Shown here piece by piece: positions 33,591 to 44,683 of a stretch of DNA of 64,000 nucleotides. The stretch's first letter is position 1. Each line of letters starts with the position of its first letter. Location of the stretch: positions 6,595,281 to 6,659,280 of the forward strand of contig CM057144.1 of NCBI GenBank assembly GCA_029964075.1. Reading direction: 5' to 3'. Source of the stretch: Patiria pectinifera (taxonomy: Eukaryota; Echinodermata; Asteroidea; Valvatida; Asterinidae). The position numbers and the translations under genes were made by a program. The notes beneath the pieces were generated by a model. The model saw only the letters and a list, made by a program, of their open reading frames with translations. It made no database searches and was not told where the DNA came from.

Positions 33591-34456
33591 TAATCAATCT
33601 TTGGACGTATTTGAAGTATCCATTGAAATAAACTAAATATTCATGAGAAAATAAATATTCATAATGACGTATTGCACTATCATTGGCAGGCTCATGCGAC
33701 GTCATGGTTGTTGATGTCACGTGTATAACGTACCGCTGTCTTTTCAGCCACTTCAATCAGTTTTGACCGGCTGCTTCAAGTTAGTTCTGCACGACGTATG
33801 CATCCAAAATGTGCTCTAAAAACACATTTTGAGTAAATTTTTTTCACCTGTACACAGCTTCCTGGATTTCTCTTGGTTCAAATGACAAGGTGAGGTGACA
33901 ATTAATATGTTTGGCAGCAGATAAATTGACATCCGAGTATGGAACTTTTTCCGCCATCCCAACTTTCTTCACAAGATTCTGTAAAGCTCGAGCTCATCAA
34001 CCCTTCCCAGCGCCAGCCGTTTGCAGGGCGGTGGAAAGGCGCCTACAGTAGTATACGATTACGAGCGCACTCTTGCCTCGACTTCGGAAGTTGGGGTTGG
34101 TCATTTTTTTGGCAAAAAAAAACTCTGAAAAAAATCAATGATTGTATCTTTAAAATGAATCAAAATTGTCACAATGCTATATCCAACCATAATCATCACG
34201 TGAAATATATAATTAATGGTAAAATGTGGTAAAAGAACAAACTTTCCAACCTTTAGCGGGCCGAGAATCTTGTTGATCACTTGTGATGATGAGCCGTCAG
34301 ATTTATTTCCTGGTGTTGGTCATTGACCTCCGTGCAATAGAGGGCGGTATTCAAAAAAGTTTTCAATAACACGGACTGGGCGGGGTCAAAACAGGAGGGC
34401 TTTGTATTGTGGTGTGATTTGTCTCCCTCACATTATAATGTTAGCGGATCAAAACA
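33591..34456. other. Left host flank of the Polinton, no gene
   Basis: No supported gene. The last bases before the element, AAACA at 34452-34456, repeat directly after the right end. Confidence 0.4.
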
Positions 34457-34710
34457 AGTAGGTATTAGTGGGGGATTCCAGACATTGCCATAGGTCTGGG
34501 GGTAGTACAGGGCCAATGAGGAGAAGCCAGGGTACCAGACTTTACCCCCTCCCCCGTCTCTGCCCCTCCCATTGTACCCATCCCTTTCCAATGATCCCCG
34601 CCCCCAAATAGATCCCTCTCCCAATATATCTGTCTCCCTCCCCAAATATATCTCCCCTCTAGCTCCCCAAATATATCTTTTTTCTCTCCGAGTTGTTATA
34701 TTATAAGTGG
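34457..34710 (+). repeat. Left terminal inverted repeat of the Polinton
   Basis: Inverse of 50508-50762 with few or no differences that I could spot. C-rich on the plus strand with repeated CCCAAATATATC words. The ORF on the minus strand repeats in the other copy and is a by-product. Confidence 0.93.
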
Positions 34711-35059
34711 GGGACAGGTACCAGACTTTACCCCTCCCCACCCCTATGATCCCCCTCCTCCACCCCTCCCCATCCCCACCACCCCCTCCCCATCCCCACC
34801 ACTCCCACCCCACCCCTTTTTTCTTCCCAAATATATCTCCCCCTCTCAATATCTCAGTCTCGAAATCAGACCAGACTCTTCATATTTACAGTCACCCTCT
34901 TGGAGATCTCAACACAGACTCACAGCGACTGGTGCGCCCTCTATCAATACTTACAAATAAATAAACAAACAGCGTTTTCTTAGGTTTACAAAACAAAGTT
35001 TTAACTTTATTAAAACACATGTAACTTTAACAAAATATAATTTATAAACCAGAGAAACT
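34711..35059. other. Polypyrimidine stretch inside the left terminal repeat
   Basis: 34725-34830 is almost entirely C and T on the plus strand (CCACCCCTCCCCATCCCCACC type), so the minus strand is G-rich and could form G-quadruplexes. There is no counterpart at the right end, so the element is asymmetric here. No gene. Confidence 0.6.
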
Positions 35060-35665
35060 TAATTTACAGTTAGAGGGGAAGCAAGCTTCCCTTTGCTAAT
35101 AATACTGATGACATCATTCTCATCGATGAAACTTATTACAGTTAGAGGGGAAGCAAGCTTCCCTTTGCTAATAATACTGATGACATCATTCTCATCGATG
35201 AAACTTAATTTACAGTTAGAGGGGAAGCAAGCTTCCCTTTACTAATAATACTGATGACATCATTCTCATCGATGAAACTTATTACAGTTAGAGGGGAAGC
35301 AAGCTTCCCTTTGCTAATAATACTGATGACATCATTCTTATCGATGAAACTTATTACAGTTAGAGGGGAAGCAAGCTTCCCTTTACTAATAATACTGATG
35401 ACATCATTCTTATCGATGAAACTTAATTTACAGTTAGAGGGGAAGCAAGCTTCCCTTTGCTAATAATACTGATGACATCATTCTTATCGATGAAACTTAT
35501 TACAGTTAGAGGGGAAGCAAGCTTCCCTTTGCTAATAATACTGATGACATCATTCTCATCGATGAAACTTAATTTACAGTTAGAGGGGAAGCAAGCTTCC
35601 CTTTGCTAATAATACTGATGACATCATTCTTATCGATGAAACTTATTACAGTTAGAGGAGAAGTA
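35060..35665. repeat. Minisatellite of 72/74-bp units, eight copies plus a fragment
   Basis: The word ACAGTTAGAGGGGAAGC starts at 35066, 35138, 35212, 35284, 35356, 35430, 35502, 35576 and, degenerate, 35648. Spacing is 72 or 74 bp according to ATTA or AATTTA before it. Each unit contains the palindrome GGGAAGCAAGCTTCCC. The 69-aa ORF over it is repeat-driven. Confidence 0.95.
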
Positions 35666-36485
35666 TGAGTAAGCGTTTTGGTCAATTTTTATATCATAAT
35701 AGATATATCAAAATGGTACACTTTTAAGTTACTTTATAAGAAATATCTCGAGATTTTTACACTTAAAAAATGGTATTAGCGGTACTTGAAAAAATCTTGC
35801 TTGTGCGATAAACCCGACGCAAAGTTATAAAGCAGCATATCCTCTTTTTCACAGGTTGCGATGGGGGTCATCATCTGAAAATATTACAAGTGGAAAAAAG
35901 CATTTACACTCAATGTTTGATCAAAAACATCACGCACACTAATGGGTGGCTAGACTTTTAGTGATTGTGTAGTATAGGTTGTTTTTTTAGAGAACAAAAT
36001 CAATATGAAAACCTACATTATTGCCAGACTTTAATGTTAAAAACAATTTACCTTTTGGCTGGTGACTGCACGTTGGGCGTAGACGTCTGTACCGATCGAC
36101 ATATCATGTTGAAATGACGCTGAAATACTGAATTGCACAACAGACAGAAATAGGCCTACTGAATTGCGAAAGATTTTTCTGGAAATTTCTAAAGCTAAAT
36201 TTAGTGACAGGCTATTCAACCCGAAGAATAGGCTGTTCACGGTCAGTTACCTTGCATATTTCAGTGCACAGTCATGATCGAACTAGAACGGGGTCGCAAG
36301 TCTTTTGTGTGATGTGACGTGTCATGTATGGAGCGCCGATGGTATGGGTAGTATAAAATGAGCAAAAAGGTATGAAACGCCAAAATGTCAATATCTCTCT
36401 CACAAGCCGGTGAGTCTGATTGCTTATAAATCCAAAAGTCTGACCTCTTAAAAAAATTTAAAAAAAATTATATTGATATATATAA
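35666..36485. other. Polinton left non-coding region before the polymerase gene
   Basis: No supported gene. The last 70 bp are very A/T-rich (ATTATATTGATATATATAAATG at the start codon) and may hold the promoter of the polymerase gene. Confidence 0.4.
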
Positions 36486-39400
36486 ATGATGGATATGATT
36501 AGGCCAATCGTTAAGGGATTTTCTAGATGGAATAAAGCCACGCTGCGCGATTACGTCCAGCGATATAATGTACCGTACAATCAAAATGTTGCTCTTACGC
36601 GTAAAGTCTACATCAACGGGATAAAAAAATACGAAGCTCAATTTAGAAACTTGAGGAAAAAGAAGCTACATGAGCTCAAACAGATTGTAGACAATTATGA
36701 TCTAGAATATAACCCGTCGGGTTATAAAGGTCGATTGTTGAAAAAAGATTTAATCTCGGCGATTCAAAACTCTAGGCAACCCGAAGATTTTCAAGAGGCT
36801 GAGTTCAGAGCGACGAGAAGATTTAGAAACAACTTTAGAAACTGGGAACTGATTCCTAGACTTTTTAACGACGATTTAGTCAGATTTTTTGATACGCACA
36901 AAGACCAAATTGTAAATAAAATCAAGTCAGAATTGAGAGAGCTAAGAGGTTTAAAAATGGAGCTCACCATCAAAATAAAATACGAAAAAACCAAACCGGA
37001 TGGTACGATCGAAACGATCGAAGCTACACATTATACCGATCAGAGAGTCGTTTTAAATCAAAGTCAAATAAAACAGGTTTTAAAGAAGACATCGACCAGC
37101 TATTTAAAAGGATGAAAGGTATACGAATCAAGGATCGGGTTGGGTTTTAAAAAGATAATGGCGTTGTATATCAACATCAACAGGTTTAACCCCGTGAGGG
37201 GTAGTTCTTATATTGACCTACCAAAATATATCAAACAGAAAACGGCGATGATTAACATTAAAAACAAAGACGACGAGTGTTTGAGATGGTGTTTGAGAGC
37301 CGCTCTTGGCTTGTATACGGATAAAGTAAAAAATAACATAAAAAACGATCCTAAATATAAAATTCATAAAGAAGAACCTGTTGTATACACCAAAGACGAC
37401 GGACTCAAATTTAAAGGCGTAGACTTTCCAACACCGATCGACCAGATACCAAAGATAGAAAGACAAAATAATTTAACGATAAACGTTTACGGTTATGAGG
37501 AGGAAATATATCCCTTATACGTGTCTAAAAACTATAAACCAGAGTCACGACCTATCGATCTGTTTTTGTTTTCTGAGGGCGACAAGCATCACTACTGCTG
37601 GATAAATAATTTTTCGAGATTGATTTACAACGTTACAAAACATAAAAGTAAGAAATATTTTTGTCGAAGGTGCCTGTGTCATTATAGAACGCAAGTAAAA
37701 TTAGATAGACACATGACCGATTGTAACGGTATAGATACACATCCGTCAAAGATTGTATTTCCTACCGCTAAGCGAAAATATGTAAATAACGAGTGGGTAG
37801 TCGACGAAAACGATGTGCCAATATTAGAATTTAAAAACTACAGGTTTAAACAAAAAGCACCGTTTGTAGTTTACGCCGACTTTGAATCGATATTAGAAAA
37901 AAACTCAGACGATAAAAAGGACAACACACAAAAGACAAACATTCACAAAGCAAGCGGTTACTCGCTAGTTGTCGTCCGATGCGACGGCACCAATGTGTAT
38001 CAAGAGACTTATAGAGGTAAAGATGCCGCATCAAAGTTTGTAAATAAAATGTTAAAAATACAGAGCGACATAAATTGCATATTTAAAAAACCCCAACCCA
38101 TGAAATTTAACGAGCGAGCTAAAGAACATCATGATAAAACAAACACGTGTTGGATTTGCGAGAAACCAATTTATCCCAATTACTCAAGCAACTGTCAGTG
38201 CCAGAAACCAAAAAAAACCAAAATCAGAAAAACAAATAAAAGAACATCAGTACGAAAACAAAAATGGATTTACCGAGTCTAAATGTCTCGAATGCAAAAA
38301 GAAAATCAACAAATTTAGAAAGGTGAGAGATCACTGCCACGTCACGGGTAGATATAGAGGTGCCGCGCACGCCTACTGCAATCTAAAATTACAAGTTAAA
38401 CCAGGTTTTACCCCCATACCGGTCGTCTTTCACAATCTGCAAAATTACGACGCTCACTTGATCATGCAGAGTATTTCAGAGTACGATGACGAGAAGGAAA
38501 TACAAGTTATCGCTAGAAATTCGGAAAAGTATATTTCGTTTTCGATCGGAAATATGCGATTTATAGACTCGTTTAATTTTATGGCGTCTTCGTTGGATAG
38601 ATTATCTAAAGCTTGTCCGAGAGAGTCGTTTAAACTACTCAGAGAACATTTTAATCGTCAAAACATCGACTCGTTGTTACAAAAAGGAGTTTATCCATAT
38701 GAATACATGGACTCGTTTGACAGATTTCAAGAGACAAGCCTACCCCCCATCGAACAATTTTACAGCAGCCTAAAAGACGAAAATATATCGCGAGAGGACT
38801 ACGACAGAGCTAAACTGACGTGGAACGAGTTTAAAGTTAAAAACATGGGGAATATCACGATTTGTACGTCACTACCGATACGTTATTACTGGCTTGCGTA
38901 TTTGAAAACTTTAGGCAAACGTGTATTACAAACTACGCGTTAGATCCTGCTAATTACTACACAGCACCAGGATTGTCGTGGGATGCCTTGTTAAAACACT
39001 CGGAAGTTAAACTCGAACTATTGCAAGACGTAGACAAACATTTATTTTTGAAAAGGCAAAAGAGGTGGTATCTCGAGCGTGGGTGGTATGAGATACCACA
39101 AAGCCAACAACAAATACCTACCTGACCATAAGCCAAACGAGCCGTCGAGTTACATCACCTACCTCGATGCAAACAATCTGTACGGCTGGGCCATGAGTCA
39201 ATACCTGCCGTACAAAGACTTTAAATGGGCGTCTACAAAAACGTTTACCGAGTCCAAGATATTATCTCTCAGGAAAACGTCAAACACCGGTTACTGCTTC
39301 GAAGTAGACCTCGATTACCCGGACAATCTCCACGACCTGCACAACGATTACCCCCTAGCGCCAGAAAACATCGTCATATCAAAAGAATGGATGTCTGATT

Positions 39401-40438
39401 ATCAAAACGAATTATTAGATACCGAACCTAGTAGCAACGTGCAAAAATTAACGTGTACCCTTAATCCTAAACAAAAATATGTTTTGCACTATGTCACGTT
39501 GCAGTTGTATCTCAAACTCGGCTTGAAACTTAAAAAGGTGCATCGAGTGCTGCAATTTAAACAAGCGCCTTGGATGGCATCTTACATCGACAAAAACACG
39601 CAACTTCGAACAAAAGCGACCTCTGATTTTGAGAAAGACTTTTTTAAGCTCATGAATAACAGCGTGTTTGGTAAGACGATGGAAAACGTCAGAAACCGAA
39701 TCGACGGTTACCTACTCAGAGACAGTAACGATGACGATCGAGATAAATACCAAAAAATTATACAGAAACCGAGCTACAAAACGACGACGTCATTTTCAGA
39801 ATGCAAATTGTCATTTGTCGAAAAGTACAAGGCTAAAACCGTGTTAAACAAACCGATCTACTGCGGAGTGAGTATCTTGGATCTCTCAAAGACGCTGATG
39901 TACGATTTTTATTACAACCATTTGAAAGACAAGTACAAAGAGAAAATCAGGTTGATGTACACAGATACAGACAGTTTGGTACTCGTAGTGCACACTGACG
40001 ACGTATACAAAGATATGCAGCAAAACGGACAACAATACGACCTTTCAAATTATCCGACGGATCATCCTTTGTACGATCCAACCAATAAGAAAGTGATCGG
40101 TAAATTTAAAGACGAGTTTGGAGGTAAAATAGTCAAAGAAGTCGTTTGCATAAGACCTAAAATGTACTCGATTTTAACCGCTGACATGAACCTGAAAAAG
40201 CCAAGGAGTCACAAAATCGGTCACCTCTAAGAAATTAAAACACCGACACTATTACGACTGCATCTTAAACAAGAAATCTCATTACGAAACCATGACTCAC
40301 ATTAGATCGGAAAATCACATCCTTTACACCGTATCTCAAAATAAACTATCGTTGAGTCCGTTGGACACAAAGAGGTACATTTTACCGGATGGAATACACA
40401 CGCTCGCTTATGGTCACCGTAATCTAGATATTAATTAG
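36486..40438 (+). pseudogene. POLB: Polinton family B DNA polymerase (protein-primed type), reading frame broken
   Basis: Replicates the element; protein-primed in this family. Reading order: residues 1-209 (36486-37115) with an SAP-like helical motif near residues 58-95; the exonuclease-type motif YADFES near 37870; a C2H2-like finger (CRRC..H..C) near 37665; an endonuclease VII-like zinc site (CLECK, DHCH, GAAHAYC) at 38285-38385; palm motif A (DANNLYGW) near 39165; NSVFGKTMEN near 39660; motif C YTDTDS near 39960. The frame changes near 37070-37145 (stop TGA at 37113 plus shifts), between 38131 and 38282, between 38862 and 38943, between 39079 and 39125, and near 40200-40230. The last segment ends at TAG 40436-40438, overlapping the integrase 3' end by 8 bp. 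About 1,300 residues in all. Either this copy is decaying or the assembly has indel errors; the identical TIRs favour checking the latter. Confidence 0.9.
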
Positions 40439-41432
40439 GCGGTAATTGCGTGTCCTCGGGTACGACTTGAAGCTCTTGTCTCACAAAACTCCTTTTTGGG
40501 CCGTCTTGCAGGTAATAAAGAGTAGGACCCGTCGTGACTTTTTTACCTTCAATCATTTTAAATTGACTCGTTCTTTTTTCCACGTTGAAGATGTCTACGC
40601 TCCAAATGGGATCCGTGGCTCTTTTCGCAGTCCCACCCTCTTGCTCACCCGGGTAATATAAATATCTAACCATAGCGTCTTGCGGTAATAGTTGCTCTTT
40701 TGTTTTAACGGGGTTAGCCGGCGATTGCCGGACCTGTTTTAGTTTAACCGCCTCTGACGGTGCTTTAGCTATTAATCTTGTCGTTTCATCGTTTATAGCT
40801 TTGATCACGCTGGGTAATCGCTCGACCCATTGCGTGTTTCTACTCTCGGGATTTAACATTTCTTGAGCGTACTGATGACCAAACAGTTTCTCGGCTAGCG
40901 TTCGATTAAATCTTTCTACGATACCCTGCGATCGGTGGTTTCCGGGTTCGCCTACGATAATCTCGACGTTTTTTGAGGTCATCCATTTTTTAAATGCTCC
41001 TTTAAATTCGGTACCGGCGTCTACTCTCAACGTTTTAGGGTAACTCAAAGGCGACCTCGCGTAAATCTTGACGATAGCATCTCGCGTGGAATCTGCCGTT
41101 TTAGAAACCAAAGGTTCTGCTTCGTGGTATCGACTCGCAACATCGACAACCGTCAAAGCGTATTTATAAGTCTTGCGTTTTACTTTATCCCAGGGTAGGT
41201 ATAGCACATCCATTTGGTGAAAGTCGTTTGGTGTTTCAAACTCTCGCGATGTACTCGTAGGCCTGGGTACATACGCAGGACCCGGTAGATAAATTTGCCA
41301 GATCGCTTGTTTTTTAAGCCAATCTCTGATTACCTTTTTATCGATTTTTGTTTTATCGTGTAAATGGTCGACGGCACTTTCACCTCTCCAATAACCGCTC
41401 GGGCTATAATACAGTTTAGATAATGTTTGCAT
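40431..41432 (-). CDS. INT: Polinton retrovirus-like integrase (rve, DDE)
   Basis: 333 aa, intact. Residues ~60-230 are an rve-type catalytic core: D in VVDVASRYHEAEP, D in LRVDAGTEFKG, E in GIVERFNRTLAEKLF. These bind the metal that drives end processing and strand transfer. Upstream of the core is a helical N-terminal part without a complete HHCC finger that I can see. The last third has the basic and Pro-rich character of a C-terminal DNA-binding region, without a clear chromodomain. It converges with POLB (8-bp overlap) and diverges from the small gene at 41464 across only 31 bp that contain the A/T promoter-like motif. Confidence 0.95.
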   Translation of the reverse strand: MQTLSKLYYSPSGYWRGESAVDHLHDKTKIDKKVIRDWLKKQAIWQIYLPGPAYVPRPTSTSREFETPNDFHQMDVLYLPWDKVKRKTYKYALTVVDVASRYHEAEPLVSKTADSTRDAIVKIYARSPLSYPKTLRVDAGTEFKGAFKKWMTSKNVEIIVGEPGNHRSQGIVERFNRTLAEKLFGHQYAQEMLNPESRNTQWVERLPSVIKAINDETTRLIAKAPSEAVKLKQVRQSPANPVKTKEQLLPQDAMVRYLYYPGEQEGGTAKRATDPIWSVDIFNVEKRTSQFKMIEGKKVTTGPTLYYLQDGPKRSFVRQELQVVPEDTQLPPN

Positions 41433-41463
41433 ATTATTTAATATAAAAGACGTTTATAATAAT
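41433..41463. promoter_or_regulatory. Bidirectional A/T promoter-like motif, INT and 140-aa gene
   Basis: TTTAATATAAAAGAC at 41437-41451 lies between two divergent start codons 31 bp apart. The same word with one extra A lies in the 48021-48061 divergent gap. Confidence 0.55.
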
Positions 41464-41886
41464 ATGGCTAGCGTTGCTATGATGTTAGGAGGCGCGATCG
41501 TCAACGCCTTAGCTTTTACGGGTTCAAACTTTTTATTTTCAAATCTGAAACAGAGTGACGAGGAGCGTAAGAGACACGATTTAGCGATAGAACAACTCTC
41601 AGCCGCCAAAGATAAGTGGCAACGAGAACGAACGAAATATCTAGATTTTCTAAACGAACGTATCAGAAAACAAAATGCCTCTAAAGAAACATTTTCTAAC
41701 GTAGCCCGAGCGTTGCGTTACTACAACGAGGTGAGTGGACAATCTACCGAACTACCCGTAGGACTGCAACACGAACCCAAACTCGAAGATTTTTACGAGC
41801 CTAGCGACCAACAAATAGAAAAAGAACTGGCGTTTATCGCGGGAGGAACGCTATTGGTGGGCTTCTTGGCTTACAGATACCTTTAA
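41464..41886 (+). CDS. Small Polinton protein with hydrophobic ends, function unknown
   Basis: 140 aa. Residues 2-30 are hydrophobic or amphipathic (MLGGAIVNALAFTGSNFLF). The middle (~35-75) is a charged helix with Lys/Arg/Glu spacing that may be a coiled coil. The last ~18 residues (AGGTLLVGFLAYRYL) look like a membrane anchor. It sits 22 bp before the major capsid gene and probably belongs to the same late set. I do not recognise a family. A virion membrane or internal structural protein is a guess from position and shape. Confidence 0.75.
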   Translation: MASVAMMLGGAIVNALAFTGSNFLFSNLKQSDEERKRHDLAIEQLSAAKDKWQRERTKYLDFLNERIRKQNASKETFSNVARALRYYNEVSGQSTELPVGLQHEPKLEDFYEPSDQQIEKELAFIAGGTLLVGFLAYRYL

Positions 41887-41908
41887 ATTTAAAACTCGTA
41901 TAAATAAA

Positions 41909-43179
41909 ATGAATGCGTATGGAAAAAAGCTCAATCCCAGCAGACTATTAAAAATACCCAGATCTATCAAGGGTGAGAGAAAAGAGGTGGTCATTACCCA
42001 CAATCCCAGTAGTATATCGGCGGGGCAAACGCTGAGGGTCAAGTTTCCTCAATTGGGTGTAGACGACGTGATCGTACCCGGCACTTGTAAACTAGCTTTT
42101 AGTTTAGAACTCTACAGTGGAAGTGACAACAATAGAACCATTTTTGGTAATTTGGCCAGAAATTTAGTCAGCGAAATCAGCGTCAGGCTTCAAGGTCACG
42201 AAATTGTGAGTTATCGTCACGCCGACGTGTATCACAATTTTAAAGACAATTGGCTCAACAGCTCGACGACTCGAAACATGGCGTACTCGGGCATAGAAAA
42301 AGAAAATGTGTCTAAACTAAGAACTGGAGCTCAAGATGCTAACGCGGGCGCCAACAGCGGTAAAGATCAAGCTATCGCGGATGCCTATGGTAACAGATAT
42401 TGCATTCCCCTAGACATTGACATACTGACTTCACATCACCCTTTTTACCCCAGCGGTGTAAACCAACCTCTGACGTACGAGATAAAGTTTAACGATCACG
42501 ATAAAGTAGTCAACAGTTCAGATACGGCGGCGATGTATTCCATCTCAGACTTGTCTCTCGAATACGAAGTGGTGACCAACAGAGACCTAGCTAACACTAT
42601 CAGAAATAAACACAATAGCGGGATAATGCAATATCTGTTTGATAAAATCCACTCGCTAGAAGTTAGATCCGTCAACAAATCGGACACGCTTTGGAACGTC
42701 AGCGTTAATCAACCCATCAGGAGTCTCAAGGGTATTTTGTTTTGTTTAAAGATCCCGCTGAGAAAAATCCGCAGCGGTTTTATAATCCAAAACTAACCAA
42801 AACATCGGTGACCGTAGAAGGTAAACCCAATCAACTCTACAGTCAAGGCATGTCTCAGTATCAACACTGGAACGAAATTATCAAGTTCTTTGGAGACAGC
42901 GATACCGAAAGCGGGCGCGGAGTAGCTAAAGACTTAAATATGACGGGTTGTGACCTCGGAGACTATCTAAAAAACAAGTACGGTCTGTGGCTCGATTTTA
43001 GAAGTAACGATGACAATTCCGCTCACGGATCTGGTAGGAAAATCGGAGACGGAGGAGGCATCAACATTCAATTTACCAGAGAAGCCGAAAGTGAAGGTGA
43101 CCTCACGATGTACGTCTTTTTGGTCATGGATGCTCAATTGAACTTGGAACACGGGAATTTTAAATCTCTGTTAAGTTAA
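41909..43179 (+). pseudogene. MCP: Polinton major capsid protein (hexon-like, double jelly roll), one frame change
   Basis: Two overlapping frames make one protein of about 420 aa: 41909 to ~42796 and ~42742 to 43179, with a frame change inside the overlap, probably a 1-2-base indel. The pattern (VPGTCKLAFSLEL, NLVSEISVRL, YSISDLSLEYE, LRSVNKSD-like beta strands, then GLWLDFRS and a final HVFVMD-like strand) is what I know of Polinton/adintovirus hexons, the main shell protein. It is followed after one base by the ATPase ATG, so the two were probably expressed together. In the present sequence the protein would be truncated after the first frame unless the indel is a sequencing error. Confidence 0.85.
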
Positions 43180-43180
43180 A

Positions 43181-43786
43181 ATGACACAACCGCATTGCGC
43201 TTTAATCGTCGGCAAAACAAATTCGGGTAAAACCAAATGGATTTTGGATCTGTTAGAGTCACACTATAAAAATACATTTGAAGCGATAGTCATCATTTGC
43301 CCTACCATATTTAAAAACAAAACGTACATCGAAAGAAAGTGGATTCAAGCAGATCCCGAGGTATACCTCTGCGATCCGGAATTGTACAAGATGACGCTCA
43401 ACGAAGCGATCGATATTTACAGTAAAATATTCGAAGGTGTTGCCACGCTGTTTATCGTGGACGATTGCTCTTCGGATCAAGAGATTAAATATCGTAAAAA
43501 GACGTGCGCGCTAAGCAAGATGGCATTTAGCGGAAGACACGTAAATCACAGCTGTTGGTTACTGACCCAAAAGTACAACAGCGTTTTAAAAGATTATAGA
43601 GAAAACACGGCTTGGTTGGCGTTATTTTACTGCAAAGATAAAACATCGTTTGATCAAGCGTTAGACGAAAATGACGTCGTACCCATTGAACAACGAGATT
43701 ATATAAAACGACGTTTGAGAGATGTGAAATATAGTAAATTGGTCGTATACACCGAACCTCCAGTTAGTTACGAGCTACTTGAGTAG
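43181..43786 (+). CDS. ATP: Polinton packaging ATPase (A32/FtsK-HerA type)
   Basis: 201 aa. Walker A GKTNSGKTKW at residues ~11-20; Walker B LFIVDDCSS near residue 90; then a conserved Ser/Gly and arginine-rich stretch (AFSGRHVNHSCWLLTQ) as in the DNA-packaging ATPases of Polintons, poxviruses (A32) and other viruses of this lineage. The enzyme pumps DNA into preformed capsids, so it implies virion formation. The start follows the capsid gene stop by one base. Intact. Confidence 0.93.
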   Translation: MTQPHCALIVGKTNSGKTKWILDLLESHYKNTFEAIVIICPTIFKNKTYIERKWIQADPEVYLCDPELYKMTLNEAIDIYSKIFEGVATLFIVDDCSSDQEIKYRKKTCALSKMAFSGRHVNHSCWLLTQKYNSVLKDYRENTAWLALFYCKDKTSFDQALDENDVVPIEQRDYIKRRLRDVKYSKLVVYTEPPVSYELLE

Positions 43787-44104
43787 CTAGGTGAGTAACA
43801 ATTCATAGCTAGTTGAGTAACAATTAATAGCTAGGTGCTCAAGTTAAATTACCTAGCTGCTTAACTAATAGGACCTAGCTTAGTAGCAACCTATTTAACA
43901 AGCTACACTTGTATTTCAATTTGTTAATCAATAAACGTCAACAAAATACATTTTGCTGTTAGTAAATGATAGCAATATTTGAGTATTTGCAGTTTTGGCT
44001 ATTATCATCATATCGCTTAATCTATCGTTTTATACATACGAATATCTCCGCTTTTGTAACAAAGTTGCAACAGCTACAACAAAATTAAATTCGTTTCTAA
44101 TTAA
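43787..44104. other. Gap after the ATPase with repeated TAGCTAGGT words
   Basis: AGCTAGGT, AGCTAGTT and ACCTAGCT recur at 43788-43885 in both orientations. AGCTAGGT (43829-43836) and ACCTAGCT (43851-43858) can pair as a hairpin. It may be a transcript 3' end or an internal regulatory site. No ORF. Confidence 0.5.
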
Positions 44105-44683
44105 ATGGAGGACCTAAAACTGACTTTAACGAACGAACAAGATCACAACGCAGAACATAAAGATCGTTTGTGCGGTGTCGTAGCAGCCGGAAACTCTAGA
44201 AAGTACTTGGGAAAGGAATACACCGTTAAACATATCGAAGCTCTTGACAGTAAAGAACTCGAAAAGCTGTATCATCTGTACGAAACTAAATTTGGAAATG
44301 AAATTGTTAAAACCGTTGGTAAATACACTTTAAGTCTATTTTCGAGAGTGTTAGCTGTTGTTACACCCGTACAAGTTTTAGGATATAACGTCACTATAGA
44401 TTCTGAAGAAGAACTCACCAACGACTTGAGTTCTGATCCTATTATAAGCGCGAGTATGGCTGGTATGTTGAGCGACGTTTGTTACAAGTACGGAACTTTA
44501 ATATCACCCCTAGTTGCTACGATTATCACAACAAAACATTTGAAATTTAATAAACCTAATATAATAAATGGAAGATCAGAAAGCAGCGACAGCAACGCCT
44601 GCAGCTCAACCAGCAGAGACAGAGACACCCCCACCGATAAAAACAACGACATCACCGACGGTAACGAGAGTGACCAAGACTAA
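44105..44683 (+). CDS. Polinton protein of unknown function, 192 aa
   Basis: Acidic N-terminus, then a predicted helical middle (KELEKLYHLYETKFGNEIVKTV, residues ~50-75) with a moderately hydrophobic segment after it (YTLSLFSRVLAVVTPVQVLG) and another near 115-145. The C-terminus (~155-192) is Ser/Asp/Asn-rich and probably disordered. I looked for the His-Asp/Glu-Gln-Cys arrangement of an adenain protease and did not find it. Its last 116 bp overlap the next gene in another frame. Confidence 0.7.
   Translation: MEDLKLTLTNEQDHNAEHKDRLCGVVAAGNSRKYLGKEYTVKHIEALDSKELEKLYHLYETKFGNEIVKTVGKYTLSLFSRVLAVVTPVQVLGYNVTIDSEEELTNDLSSDPIISASMAGMLSDVCYKYGTLISPLVATIITTKHLKFNKPNIINGRSESSDSNACSSTSRDRDTPTDKNNDITDGNESDQD

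Noticed and set aside
34433-34849. 138-aa minus-strand ORF, with a matching ORF at 50487-50783
   Set aside because: Both are readings of the terminal inverted repeats; the Gly/Arg-rich peptide follows from the C-rich DNA.
35060-35665. CRISPR-like array
   Set aside because: Whole 72/74-bp units repeat with no variable spacers.
44105-44683. Adenain-like protease of the Polinton
   Set aside because: No suitably spaced His, Asp/Glu, Gln and Cys residues.
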